Made by a program: the position numbers and the translations under genes. From Ipomoea triloba (taxonomy: Eukaryota; Streptophyta; Magnoliopsida; Solanales; Convolvulaceae), in assembly GCF_003576645.1 (NCBI RefSeq), contig NC_044916.1:31552215-31616214 (forward strand): a stretch of DNA of 64,000 nt, in the 5' to 3' direction. Positions 34,078 to 44,900 of the stretch are shown piece after piece; the stretch's first letter is position 1, and each line of letters begins with the position of its first letter. The notes under the pieces are model-generated. The model was not told the DNA's origin and ran no database searches. It was given only the letters and a program-made list of their open reading frames with translations.

Positions 34078-34252
34078 CAACACCACCACCGTACCATAAC
34101 CACCGCCACCACCACTACCACCACCATCACATTATCAATACGTCACCACCACCAATTTACTACCGCCACCAACACCACCATCACTACCACCACTGCCACC
34201 GCACAACCACCACCACCACTACTACTGCCACACCACTACCACCATTTCGAAA
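34078..34252. repeat. Imperfect (CAC/ACC)n microsatellite
   Basis: About 170 bp of CAC, ACC and related triplets. Frames through it yield only His/Thr/Pro repeats, with no flanking conserved sequence or splice context, so it is not called as a gene. Confidence 0.9.
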
Positions 34253-34581
34253 ATGAACCAAACGGACAAAAAATGTAATTTTTAACTTTCAACCAAACAG
34301 AACAAGGTCGATAATTGTTTGACATTCAATCAAACACTATAAAATTCCTTTAAAAAAAAAACACTATAAAATTAAAATATTTTTTAAAAATAAGTCATTT
34401 TCTGGAAATTAATTTTTTCTGAAAAATATTTTTCAGATTTTCAAATGGACTCTAGAAATTAAATAAAGTCACATATATAACTAAGAGACTAAATTAATCA
34501 TTGTAGGATACTTGAAAGATTAAAATGATCACTCCCTAATTATTATATATCTTATTTTCATTAAAAAGAAACTACGGAGTA

Positions 34582-35163
34582 TACCAATTTTGGTCCCACG
34601 ACTATTAGCAAAATGACAATTTTGGTCCACATGTTTCATTTCTACCAATTTTGGTCCCATGACTATTGTTTTAGTACCAATTTTCATCAACGACTATTAT
34701 TTTAGTGCCAAAATTCATCGCGCCGGTCACCCATCCGTTTAAAACGTGTAAAAATCTAAAATTGTTAAGCGTATTTTCATCATTTTCAACTTAATATCTT
34801 AATTTGAGTATGAATAAATGGATTTAAGTCCTAAAATCGATCAAAATTCGCAGTTTTCTTCCTCATTTTACCTTAATCTGAGGAGGAAAATTGTGAATTG
34901 TGATCGATCTTAGGGCTTAAATCTTTTTCTTCATGCTCAAATTTGGGATATTGAGTTGAAAAGGACGAAAATACCTTCAAAAATTTTAGATTTCGACACG
35001 TTTTAAACGGATGGGTGACCGGCGCGATGAATTTTGGCACTAAAACAGTAGTCGTGGGACCAAAATTGGTACTAAACAATAGTCATGGGACCAAAATTGG
35101 TAGAAATGAAACATGTGGACCAAAATTGTCATTTTGCTAATAGTCGTGGGACCAAAATTGGTA
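34582..35163. mobile_element. Long foldback MITE, about 580 bp
   Basis: Almost the whole element is palindromic. TACCAATTTTGGTCCC at the left end is inverted at the right end. The pairing continues inward through 'cgcgccggtcacccatccgt' and its partner near 35006-35026, down to 'gatcgatc' near the centre. Minor mismatches and gaps are present. No target duplication was identified. It lies about 430 bp upstream of the TPR-gene start codon. Confidence 0.85.
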
Positions 35164-35591
35164 TTTCCTCCTAAAAAAGTTTAGATCTTTTATTTTACTC
35201 GCGAGTCGTGAACTTCCTTCATGCGAAATGTTAGATTTATTATTTGTACGTATAGGGATGAAAGTAGAAAAAGATTGGCTAAGACACGTTGTCATAATGT
35301 AGGCGGTGGGCTGGGGGCACAAAACCCAACAAATGAAAGAACCTAGACTCTTTTCCGTCCACCTTCATCATCTACTTCCTCTGATCCAATACTATACGCA
35401 TTTTCCCCTCTTCACACCATTGGTCATCGGAAACTGTCTGCTTCTTCTCTCCTCATTTCTCATTTCCTCATTCTGTGTTTCTCTGCAATTGCATACGCAA
35501 TTCGTTCATTAGACTGCCTGTCTGATTCTGTGTATCTATATATATATATACATATACATACAGAGAGAGAAAGAGTGCGTGTGTGAGAGAG

Positions 35592-37174
35592 ATGAAGAAC
35601 AATAGCTGTTCTAGAAAAGGAGGCAAAATGATGGAGGATTTTCAAGCTATTCACAAGCTTCCTCACGGCGATAGTCCCTACGTCAGAGCAAAATATGCTC
35701 AGGTAAACGCGTTCTCCACTCTCTGTAGCCGTAGTTGTGAATGAAAATATGTGTATCCCATATGCACGTACCTGTGTATATACATGTGTATGTGTATCTG
35801 TAACTGCATGATTGTAACTACAGTCCGTGTTGCACATTTTTGATGTTCTAATGGCAATCTATCCGTTTCAGTGGATTGGAATGCCGAGAAGTTTAAATAG
35901 ATCGATCTTAGATGAATTGAATGCTACTTTGATTTGTAATGATGTGTTGAATTGAAATTCTATTAAATCTCGGTGAAGGTTTGAGAATTGTGTATAGATA
36001 AATAGATAATGGCTGCAATGCTTGAAAACAGGACGGATTGCAATCCTGGTTTGTGATTATTGGTGAATTTTAAACAAATACAGTAAGTGCATAGTTTATG
36101 CTTTCCTGAATCGCAGTATATTCTTCGCCTAATTCAATTTCCATGTAACTTGCAGCTAGTTGATAAAGATCCAGACGCTGCTATAGTGCTATTTTGGAAG
36201 GCAATTAATGCAGGAGATAGGGTTGATAGCGCGCTGAAAGACATGGCAGTAGTTATGAAACAACAGGACAGGGCTGAAGAGGCAATTGAAGCTATTAAGT
36301 CCTTTAGGGGCCGCTGTTCCAGGCAAGCTCAGGAATCCCTGGATAATGTTCTTATCGATTTGTACAAGGTATGATATGGTGAAGAGTGATATTGAGAACA
36401 AAGTTTTTCGGTTTTTCTTGCTTAAAGTTACTATGGTTTTTATGTATTAAGACTGTGTTTGTCATGGATTTGGCAGAAATGCGGACAATTAGATGAGCAG
36501 ATCCAACTGCTGAAGCAGAAGTTGCAAATGATTTACCAAGGAGAAGCATTCAATGGAAAACCTACCAAGACAGCTCGCTCCCATGGGAAGAAATTCCAAG
36601 TTACAATCAAGCAAGAGACCACAAGAATACTGGTACTTCATTGCACTTTTAGACTTCTGCAACACTTCCTTCAATCTCCCCCAATTTTGTTAAAACTGTT
36701 TGAGGTGCACATGAGATCCAATTGATATATTTGTCAATGGAAATAACAATGCAGGGTAATTTGGGTTGGGCCTACATGCAGCAAATGAAATATGCAGCTG
36801 CTGAGATTGTTTATCGCAAAGCACAGGAAATAGATCCGGATGCCAATAAAGCGTGTAATTTATGCCTCTGCCTTATCAAACAAGTGAAATATAAAGAAGC
36901 AAGATATGTGCTCGATGGCGTTTTGCAAGGGAAACTTTCTGGTTCAGACGATCCCAAGTCTGTGGGTCGCGCTGGGGAACTGTTGCAGGAGTTGGGGCGT
37001 TTTGAACCTGGGAAGTATGCTTCACCTTCACCTTCACCTCCTACCGGAGTTAGCTTAGAAGATGCATTTGTTGAGGGTTTGGATCAGTTGATGAACCAGT
37101 GGGCTCCATTCAGATCCAGGAGACTTCCCATTTTTGAAGAAATCTCCCCTCAAAGAGATCAACTGGCTTGTTGA
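35592..37174 (+). CDS. SDI2-like: TPR protein of the SULFUR DEFICIENCY-INDUCED / MS5 (pollenless 3-like) family
   Basis: Four exons (35592-35702, 36156-36368, 36477-36632, 36755-37174) give a 299-residue protein, the usual length of SDI1/SDI2. TPR-like helices are visible: DPDAAIVLFWKAINAG (about 41-56), DRAEEAIEAIKSF (about 74-86), the family-specific KCGQLDEQIQLLKQKL at 109-124, GNLGWAYMQQMKYAAAE at 161-177, and a later NKACNLCLCLIKQ repeat. The last 60 residues have a Ser-Pro repeat and end FEEISPQRDQLAC. The first residues match the family (DSPYVRAKYAQ). Arabidopsis SDI1 and SDI2 are induced by sulfur starvation and repress glucosinolate synthesis; species without glucosinolates keep the family, so the role here is open. 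The VAMP72 gene downstream matches the Arabidopsis SDI2 neighbourhood as I recall it. The gene is intact. Confidence 0.9.
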
Positions 37175-39415
37175 CATTGAGCTTACATGTTTGTAAAAAT
37201 TTCCAGGTGATTTAGACTAGACATGCAGTGTGTAGCGGTTGTGTTCGTGTTCAATAAGAAAGCGATACTATACCAGATGCATATAAATTTTGTGTAGGAG
37301 TTTTGATCTGAGCTTGATCTCAATGGTGGAACCTCTGGTTGATAAGGAGTAGTGGAGTGCCTCTCTACCACACACATATACAGGTTCAATAATAGTATTT
37401 TGTGCTGTTCAGTATTTGGGGATTTGCAGTGTTGTCTTAATCTCTAGTTGAGTTGCTCTGTTTCCATTGCTGTAAGTCTTAATGCCTATTATTTCCAATG
37501 ATCCACTTTTTGAAACAGCATTTCTCCTAATTCTGCAAACTTTCACTTATCTTCGACATTATAAAGCAGTCGCATAATTTTCATTACAATTTTTATTTGA
37601 TAGTACATACAAGTTTAAGAGAAGGCCAGGTTACTTAATTTGCAAACAAAATGTTATCGTCCTCATAAAAGATTTACAATAAGACAGTTAACTGTCACCA
37701 AAAAGACGTTGTCTTAGTTCAACTGTTCAAGGTATTGATCTAGTGAATGAGAAACTTCACTTAAGACTGCTTTTAGCGATAAGATGTTTTAATTCTTTCG
37801 ATTTACCTCCTCATGCGCCTATGGACCAGTTCTTATATCCGGCAAAATAGGAAAATCTGAGTTATCAAAAAGCAAAAGGACGTTGTCACAAGTACGTAAC
37901 TTGAATCTTTGAAAGAATTGTTCCAAATAAATTTTAATCGAGACTCAATTAGAATAGTCTCATTTAACAAATGTCATAAATAGTTAATATGATTTTCTTC
38001 TCTAGTCACTTTGAACTAAAATAAGAGCCCCACGAATGGGGACAAAATGATGACAAAAACATGACAACTACAGACATAATATGTTATCTGCAAACACATA
38101 ATATGTTATATAATATTATGTGTCTGGAATTAACATGTTATATGTCTTCAATTTATTTTCAGATACATAAATTGTTAACTACCCGTAGTGATACATATTT
38201 TTTAAATATAAATTCAGAAAGCAAAATAAATCTTAGTGTGTGATATAGCAATTGCCTAATCACCCTATTTCCCAACCACATGAGTCCAAAGTTGCACATG
38301 CGTCATATTTGCATAGGATGTACGTACCTTCGAAACGCCAAACAGATGAAAGACATCCAATCCTACAAAACTTTGCGTAAAACCTTATGTCACTTTCATA
38401 TATACGACTCGAAACCAACTCTTGGTTGAAGTGTCTAGCCAAACATGACGAAAACGTTTCTCCACGTAACGTGTAAAATAAGTTTTAACTATGAATGTAA
38501 ATTATACTCAAAATGTTTTTAGTGGGTCAAATTTATGAATGACAATTCAATTTAATATTTTGAATGTGCATATGAGATATTGTTATTGTGTATCTTAAAT
38601 TTTGATTTGCTATTAATTATGTACTTCTGTAATTAGTATAGTTTTTACACATGTTAGACTAATTGAATATCTAAAATTCTAAATATATATTTAAAAAACT
38701 AAATAAACCATTTAAATGGTATATTTTTCTAATATTGTATAATAATATGTTTAGGATTAGTATGGTTAATTTGAATGTTTAAGATTAAACATGGCAAAAT
38801 CACTATGTTTGAAGGATCTCAAATGATATAATACTTGTTGACTCATTAAAAAAAAAGTATATATTTAAAATATCTTTCACAGAAATTTATACATATTAAA
38901 GTTGGGTAACACTTGTGTGATACCGTCTCACGGGTCTCAATCCATTAGGCGGATCAATTTTTTTAATTAATGAGTCGGATCTTTGACCTATCATATATCT
39001 GACCCGCCTTATAAATTGACTCGCGAAACGGTCTCAAACAAGTGTTACCCATTAAATTTATGATAAAATGTGACAATGTGAAGAACAATTATTGAGGAGT
39101 GATTTTAGTAGGAAGCATGGGGAGCAGACGGACGTTAGTAACGTTACGGAGCAGGATTGTTAAAAATAACCGCGCGATCCGAAGTGTTCTCAGCGTCAGA
39201 GCCTTCCAACTCAAATTTGGAGTTGCCACATTTCTCTCTAATCCACTCACCTTCTTCATCGATTCGCTCTCTCTAGCTCTCTCTCTCTGTATCAGCAGTA
39301 TTTCAAGCTTTAATCTATGTGTTTTCATCACCTCCTCAATCAATCGAATCAATCCATATATATATAAATATATAATTAAGGTAGCTAGCTAAGTACGTGC
39401 CTGGAAAATTGAACT
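37175..39415. other. SDI-VAMP72 intergenic region
   Basis: The first ~250 bp is the probable 3' UTR of the TPR gene. Most of the rest is unannotatable AT-rich sequence with one small MITE (38904-39050). From about 39,100 a more GC-rich, CT-repeat-containing stretch ('gctctctctctctg' near 39273) is the probable promoter and leader of the SNARE gene. Confidence 0.55.
38904..39050. mobile_element. 147-bp MITE with 9-bp target duplication, probably Mutator-derived
   Basis: Termini GGGTAACACTTGTGTGA and CAAGTGTTACCC are inverted, and the pairing extends to 'accgtctcacgg' against 'cgcgaaacggtct'. The flanks ATTAAAGTT (38895-38903) and ATTAAATTT (39051-39059) agree at 8 of 9 positions, suggesting a 9-bp duplication. 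Same family as 23300-23436. Confidence 0.78.
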
Positions 39416-41248
39416 ATGACGCAAGAGACGTTGATCTACAGCTTCGTGTCCAGAGGCACGGTGGTCCTGGCCGAGTACACTGAGTTCTCCGGCAACTTCA
39501 CCGACGTCGCCTCCCAATGCCTCCACAAGCTCCCCTCTTCCAACAACAAATTCACCTACAATTGCGACGGCTACACTTTCAATTACCTCGTCGAGAAGGG
39601 TTTCAGTCAGTCTTCATCTCCTACTTTTTTCATTCATTCATCAATTCACATATATGCATGACTACGATCATTAAATTTGGATTATATTCTAAGGTACTGC
39701 GCATGCACGCTAGACTTGAACACGTTTCTGCTTCAAATTAAAGTGATCTGAAATCTTCAGTTTATGTATAATTTAACCTTGTAATAGTAATGCTTGAAAT
39801 TAAAGGATCGGATCATTTCAAGCATATTGGAGTGATAATGTGATCTCTTTTCATATTGGAGTTTCATGAGGATGAAAGGATCGGATAATTTCAAGCATAT
39901 TGGAGTTGCATCTATGACGGCCTTTAGGTTCCGTTTAGTCTGGTGCTGTTCATATCTTTAGAATGCTAAACTCAGCTAATTGATCCATTTTCCGTCTGTA
40001 GCATGCCTAGTTTGAATCCTAAACTTAACTGGTATAGAAATGAGGAAATTGAACTGTTGAAAGGAATTTTTCTTGGTCTCTCCACATGATCTTCAGTTTG
40101 CATTTTGAGAACCCACTCCAGCAGTTCATATTTTTCCCCATATTGAGCTTGTTTTTAAGAGAGGATGTAGTTAGTTAGTTAGTTTGTTTGTTTTTTTTGT
40201 TATCAATTTGAAGTTTTTCTTCTCCTTCATTTTAATTTATTATTTAGCCACACCTGGCAGCCTACTGCATTGTTGCATCTGAATCTGCTGGATCACAACT
40301 TCCAATTGGCTTCTTGGAACGTGTGAAACAGGATTTTATCAAGAGATATGGTGGAGGGAAGGGAGATACTGCAATTGCCAAAAGTCTTACTAAAGAATTT
40401 GGGTAACTTCCTTTTACGTTTTCTGTGGCGATGATTAGAATTCCTGTCATTCTGGCCTTTTATTTATACATCTCACTGTAGACCGAAACTGAAAGAGCAC
40501 ATGAAGTACTGTGCTGAACATCCAGAAGAAATAAACAAGCTTACCAAGGTGCAAGGTCAAGTTGATCAAGTAAAGGGTGTTATGATGGGAAACATTGAGA
40601 AGGTGAGCAACTTTTGCTAGGTCTTTGTTCTAATAAGCTTTGCAGACACTGACAAATGTACAGTAATATGTTGCTTGTACATTCACTTTATCAGAGTTTG
40701 CTTCAACATATTTATCTGGTCTTCAGGTTCTTGAGCGCGGTGAGAAGATTGAGCTTCTAGTTGATAAAACAGAGAATCTTCGCTCACAGGTTAGTTTGTT
40801 TTCATATATACATATGTTGAACCAATTAAACTCCATGCTATCGTCTTAATGTTTTAATTGTTGCAAGTAGTGGCCTTCTGAAACCCCAAGAATCTTATTT
40901 TAGAAATATATTAGTAGCAATATAAATGTTAATTGGGGGATTGGGATACTACCCCCACCCCCACTCCCAAGTCCCAACAACCCGAAAACAGGAAAGAACC
41001 ACAGATCAAAGAATGGAGAGAGCAGTGGCAGAGATCTACCCCTAACTATGCTTTGGCTAATACATGCTGATGCTGTACTGGTTGTCCATGTTTTGATGTT
41101 TCAGGCACAGGATTTCCGGAAACAGGGGACCCAAATAAAGAAGAAGTTGTGGTTCGAAAATATGAAGATAAAACTGATTGTGTTGACGGTCCTTGTAGCT
41201 TTGATTCTTATTATTGTCTTGTCTATCTGCCATGGTTTCAAATGCTGA
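39416..41248 (+). CDS. VAMP72: R-SNARE, VAMP72 family (VAMP726-like)
   Basis: Five exons (39416-39605, 40261-40402, 40482-40602, 40727-40789, 41105-41248) give a 219-residue protein, the standard VAMP72 length. The longin domain (about 1-110) begins with the typical [19 protein letters not shown]. The SNARE motif (about 125-185) carries the zero-layer Arg in VLERGEK at position 155. A tail-anchor membrane segment of hydrophobic Leu/Ile/Val spans about 195-214. VAMP72 proteins sit on secretory vesicles and pair with plasma-membrane Q-SNAREs such as SYP1 and SNAP33 types during secretion and cytokinesis. Splice sites fit GT-AG and the frame is continuous. VAMP726 rather than another VAMP72 paralogue is inferred from neighbours only. 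The transporter gene downstream is convergent, with stop codons about 710 bp apart. Confidence 0.94.
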
Positions 41249-41956
41249 TTGCCCTGGAAAATATACTAGTTCCCTCCTGAACTCCTTGTACCATGACACA
41301 TACACAACCATCCAGACATTCCTTACATGTTCCAATTTGCCATTTCCATGCAAAGCTTTCTTAAGTTAGTTTTTAGAAGAAGTTGTGCAGGTACACCCGT
41401 GCTTTTTAAAGGAATCCCTCACACTAATATTTTCTTCATCATATTTACGATGCTTTGCTGTCTTGATACCATAAGAGAACTTGTGTAGAGAAATAAGATG
41501 TGTGAGTTCAGAAGTTCTCCATATCCCAACTTGTTATCTGTTTAGGCAATTTTGAGTTGTTGTCAATAACAGAGGATAGTTGTCCATGTCAATCTATTGT
41601 GATAGAAGACCTGTCAAGATATATAAACAATGGAGGGAACTTTTTTTTTCCCTTTTATTAATACAAGTTTCATTACTGATGATCTTTTTGCTACTATATA
41701 TATATATATATATATAATCAGTACTTTTGCCTATTAAGAACGATTTGTTACTATCAATTTGCAGCATATGAGAAGTAAGTAATTATTGTAGTATTGGCTC
41801 TTGAATTGCTTACATAAAAGAGCGAATCGAAAGAACACAAGCTCTCATACTTGTTACAAATTTTATTAACACCTCAATCTCAGCATCCTCCTATACATAC
41901 ACACTAGTAACTACTACTGCTACTGCATATAGTTGTAACTTGTAAGCCCAGCATTT
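41249..41956. other. Convergent 3' region between VAMP72 and the PDR transporter
   Basis: Shared 3' flanks with a short (TA)n at about 41694-41716. Nothing else was recognised. Overlapping transcripts are possible because only about 710 bp separate the stop codons. Confidence 0.6.
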
Positions 41957-44900
41957 CTATCTTTTCTGGAAGTTGAATGCTTTAATGGCGTAGGCGAAAA
42001 TGAAGCCGAAAAGAACAGGGAAGGCAACCGTGACAGCTGCAACCACTCCAAGAAAATCATGTTTAAACCCAAGGTAATCTTCCAAGAACTGTTTCACAGT
42101 TTGACCTGAATCTGAATCTGACAATGTCGATTCAATATCTCCGAATTGTGATGCCACCAATCCGTACAATGTCCATGACACGGGGCATGCCCAGAAGTAC
42201 CATCTCCACCACACAGGCATGCTCTGTTAAACAAAACAAGTTAGTGTTAATTCATAATTCCTAATCGTATGGATGGATGTATAATAATTGTGATGATGAA
42301 AAGCTAGCTTACGGGTCGTGGGATGATGAATCCTGAGAACAAATTCCATGCACCATAGAAGAAGGCGGCGACGATGGATGCAACGTTTTGGTTGGGAGTA
42401 ACGGCCACAGACATCATGCCGTAGAAGGTGAAGTATAACAAGGAGAAGAACATTACAAAAAAGTACCAGAAAAACTTAGCCGCTGTCCACTCGAACCCGA
42501 TCATGGCGTAAACAATCACGCCGTACACTGCTGATTGTAGAAGTATGTAAGGAATTTCAATAACCACCTGTGAGCAACATTGGGAGGAAGGAGGATTTAG
42601 CATGTTTTTTGGTAAAGAGTGGGCAAGAGTAGAGAAGTAACAACTCTTACCTGTGCAAAGGCATATGGTAAGGCAGAATACATTCCGGCCGCCTTCTCCC
42701 TGTAGAAAACAGTACGTTCAACCGCGACCACAGGCTGCACCGATGAAGAGTTTTGCACTCCGAGGAAGAGAACCGCGGCATACATGGATCCCATAGCATT
42801 AAGCACATCCTGCTTCCTATCACTGAAATATACCAAACCAGGAGGAAATGAAATTTAGCACCTACATACATACATACAAAGGCAGAGTATTAGGTGGTGT
42901 TATGTTTGGACTTACACTTTGGTACCAAGGTCCCAGAACATTGTCCCAAAAGCCAGTGCAATGAAGGTTGTAAAGATGAATCTAACAGCGGTGTAAGAGG
43001 TGTTACGCCAATAAGACCAGTGTTGCTTCCACAGACAGGCCATACATTGGCTCCAGAAAGACTGAGAGTATTGAGTTTTGAAGTATAAGTCCTTGGAGCC
43101 CGGGCGAGGCGTGCTTAGTTCACTGATCAAAGCTTTGTTCCTCCTGTACAGATCTGAGTTCTTGTAAGCATCTGTAAAATCCATTCCCAACAGCATTTCT
43201 TGAGCTGAAGTTGTCACTTCCAACATCCATGTTGCTGGATTGTATCCGTCCTTGATTTTCGCCACTCCATCAATTGACTATTTTCACACAAGTAAAACAA
43301 TCAGTATATATGTCTAATAGATTGATTTGAAGAATTTGGAGCTTTGGGGTTTTGGAAACTCACCTCAAAGTACTTGATCAAATGGCAAGAATTGCGACCC
43401 AATGGCCCCACATAAATCTCTTGTCCTCCTCTTTTCATTAGGAATAGCTACAGAAAGAGTATTGTATGTTGATCAGTTTAGTGTCTAAATATTTCATGAA
43501 GGGAAATGCCACTCAAGGAAGGAGGGAACTTAATTTACCTCATCAAAAGCTTCAAAAATGTCGATGCTAGGTTGATGGATGGTGCAAACCACAGTTCTGC
43601 CGGTGTCAACAGTGTTCCTCACAGTTCTCATCACAATTGCAGCGGCTCTCGCATCCAGCCCTGAAGTTGGCTCGTCCATGAATATGATGGAGGGGTTCGC
43701 CACTAACTCAACTGCAATCGTTAGCCTTTTGCGTTGCTCGGTTGAGAGACCGTTAACTCCTGGCAACCCAATCAGTGCTGATCTCAATGGAACCAGCTCA
43801 ACTAGCTCCATCACTTGATCAACAAACATCTGCACATTTCAAATTACCCAAATGTAAATGTTCCGACTTTGACAACTAGTTGTTATATACTGTTGTGATT
43901 AAGGATGATATGGTTTTTTGGGGGGTTTGGTGACTAACCTTTCTAGTACTAGCATCTACATCTTCTGGCAAACGTAGCCAAGCTGAGTAAACGAGGGCCT
44001 CATAAATCGTGACAAAGGGAGAGTGGATGTCGTTCTGTTCACAGTAGCCTGAAATCCTGGCAAAAGTTTCTTGCTTCTTTGGATACCCAGAAATCTTGAT
44101 GTCTCCATCAATGTATCCACCGGTTTTCCTTCCAGCCAACACATCCATAAGAGTTGTTTTCCCTGCCCCGCTAACGCCCATCAAAGCAGTGAGAACACCA
44201 GGCCTGAAGGCTCCACTTACACCCTTTAACAGCACCAATCTATCCTCACTAGCGCCCTGATCTCTCATTTCCTGAGGCATGTCGACAGAGTACACAACGT
44301 TGTCAAACGTGAGGGAATGCGGTTCAAATGGAAGAACCATTCCCCTTTTCTGTGTCTCGGCCGCCTCACTGATTCCATTTCCTCCAACAGCTTGGGTTGA
44401 CTGTTGAGTACTACTTTGGACAGAAGCAGTTTCTTTATCGTCATCATCATCTGATATAAGAGCTTGGGGCTTGCCAAATGCTGCATAATCAATCAGTAAC
44501 AACAACTCATAATAAGCACCTTAAAGATGAAGAATGAATCTCTTCTGGATACTCACAGCTGTTAAGATTCTAAGATACTCACGGTTAAGATATTGGAGAG
44601 CTATGGAGTAACACAAGTTGAAGACTATTGTGAACCCGAAAAGTGCCCCGAGACCTATCCAATACCATTTAGAATCTGAGAAGAATCCTCTTGATGTTAC
44701 AACTTTAGCTCCAAGTGTTTCATTACTGTTTGCCACAGGCTGTTGAAATCAAACACCAGTAAATTCAGTTTGATTCAAAAAATAACTATATATGATTGGA
44801 AAATTTCCGTCACTGATTGAAAGATGTGTTCGAGAGACTGTACATTTATTATTTATATATAGATTATGCTCAACACTTACCTTTCTCCAGCTATGCCCGT

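Larger units (their letters stand above)
31711..35591. other. ABC1K6-SDI intergenic region, 3.9 kb
   Basis: AT-rich, with a CAC-rich microsatellite, a large palindromic MITE and single pieces of dispersed repeats (32621-32715, 'gaaatgtgtttggtaaatta'). The last ~250 bp, with CT-rich and (TA)/(GA) tracts at 35536-35592, is probably the leader of the TPR gene. No gene was seen. Confidence 0.55.

Noticed and set aside
34045..34278. His/Thr/Pro-rich open frame
   Set aside because: Produced entirely by a CAC/ACC microsatellite, with no start context, splice sites or conserved flank.
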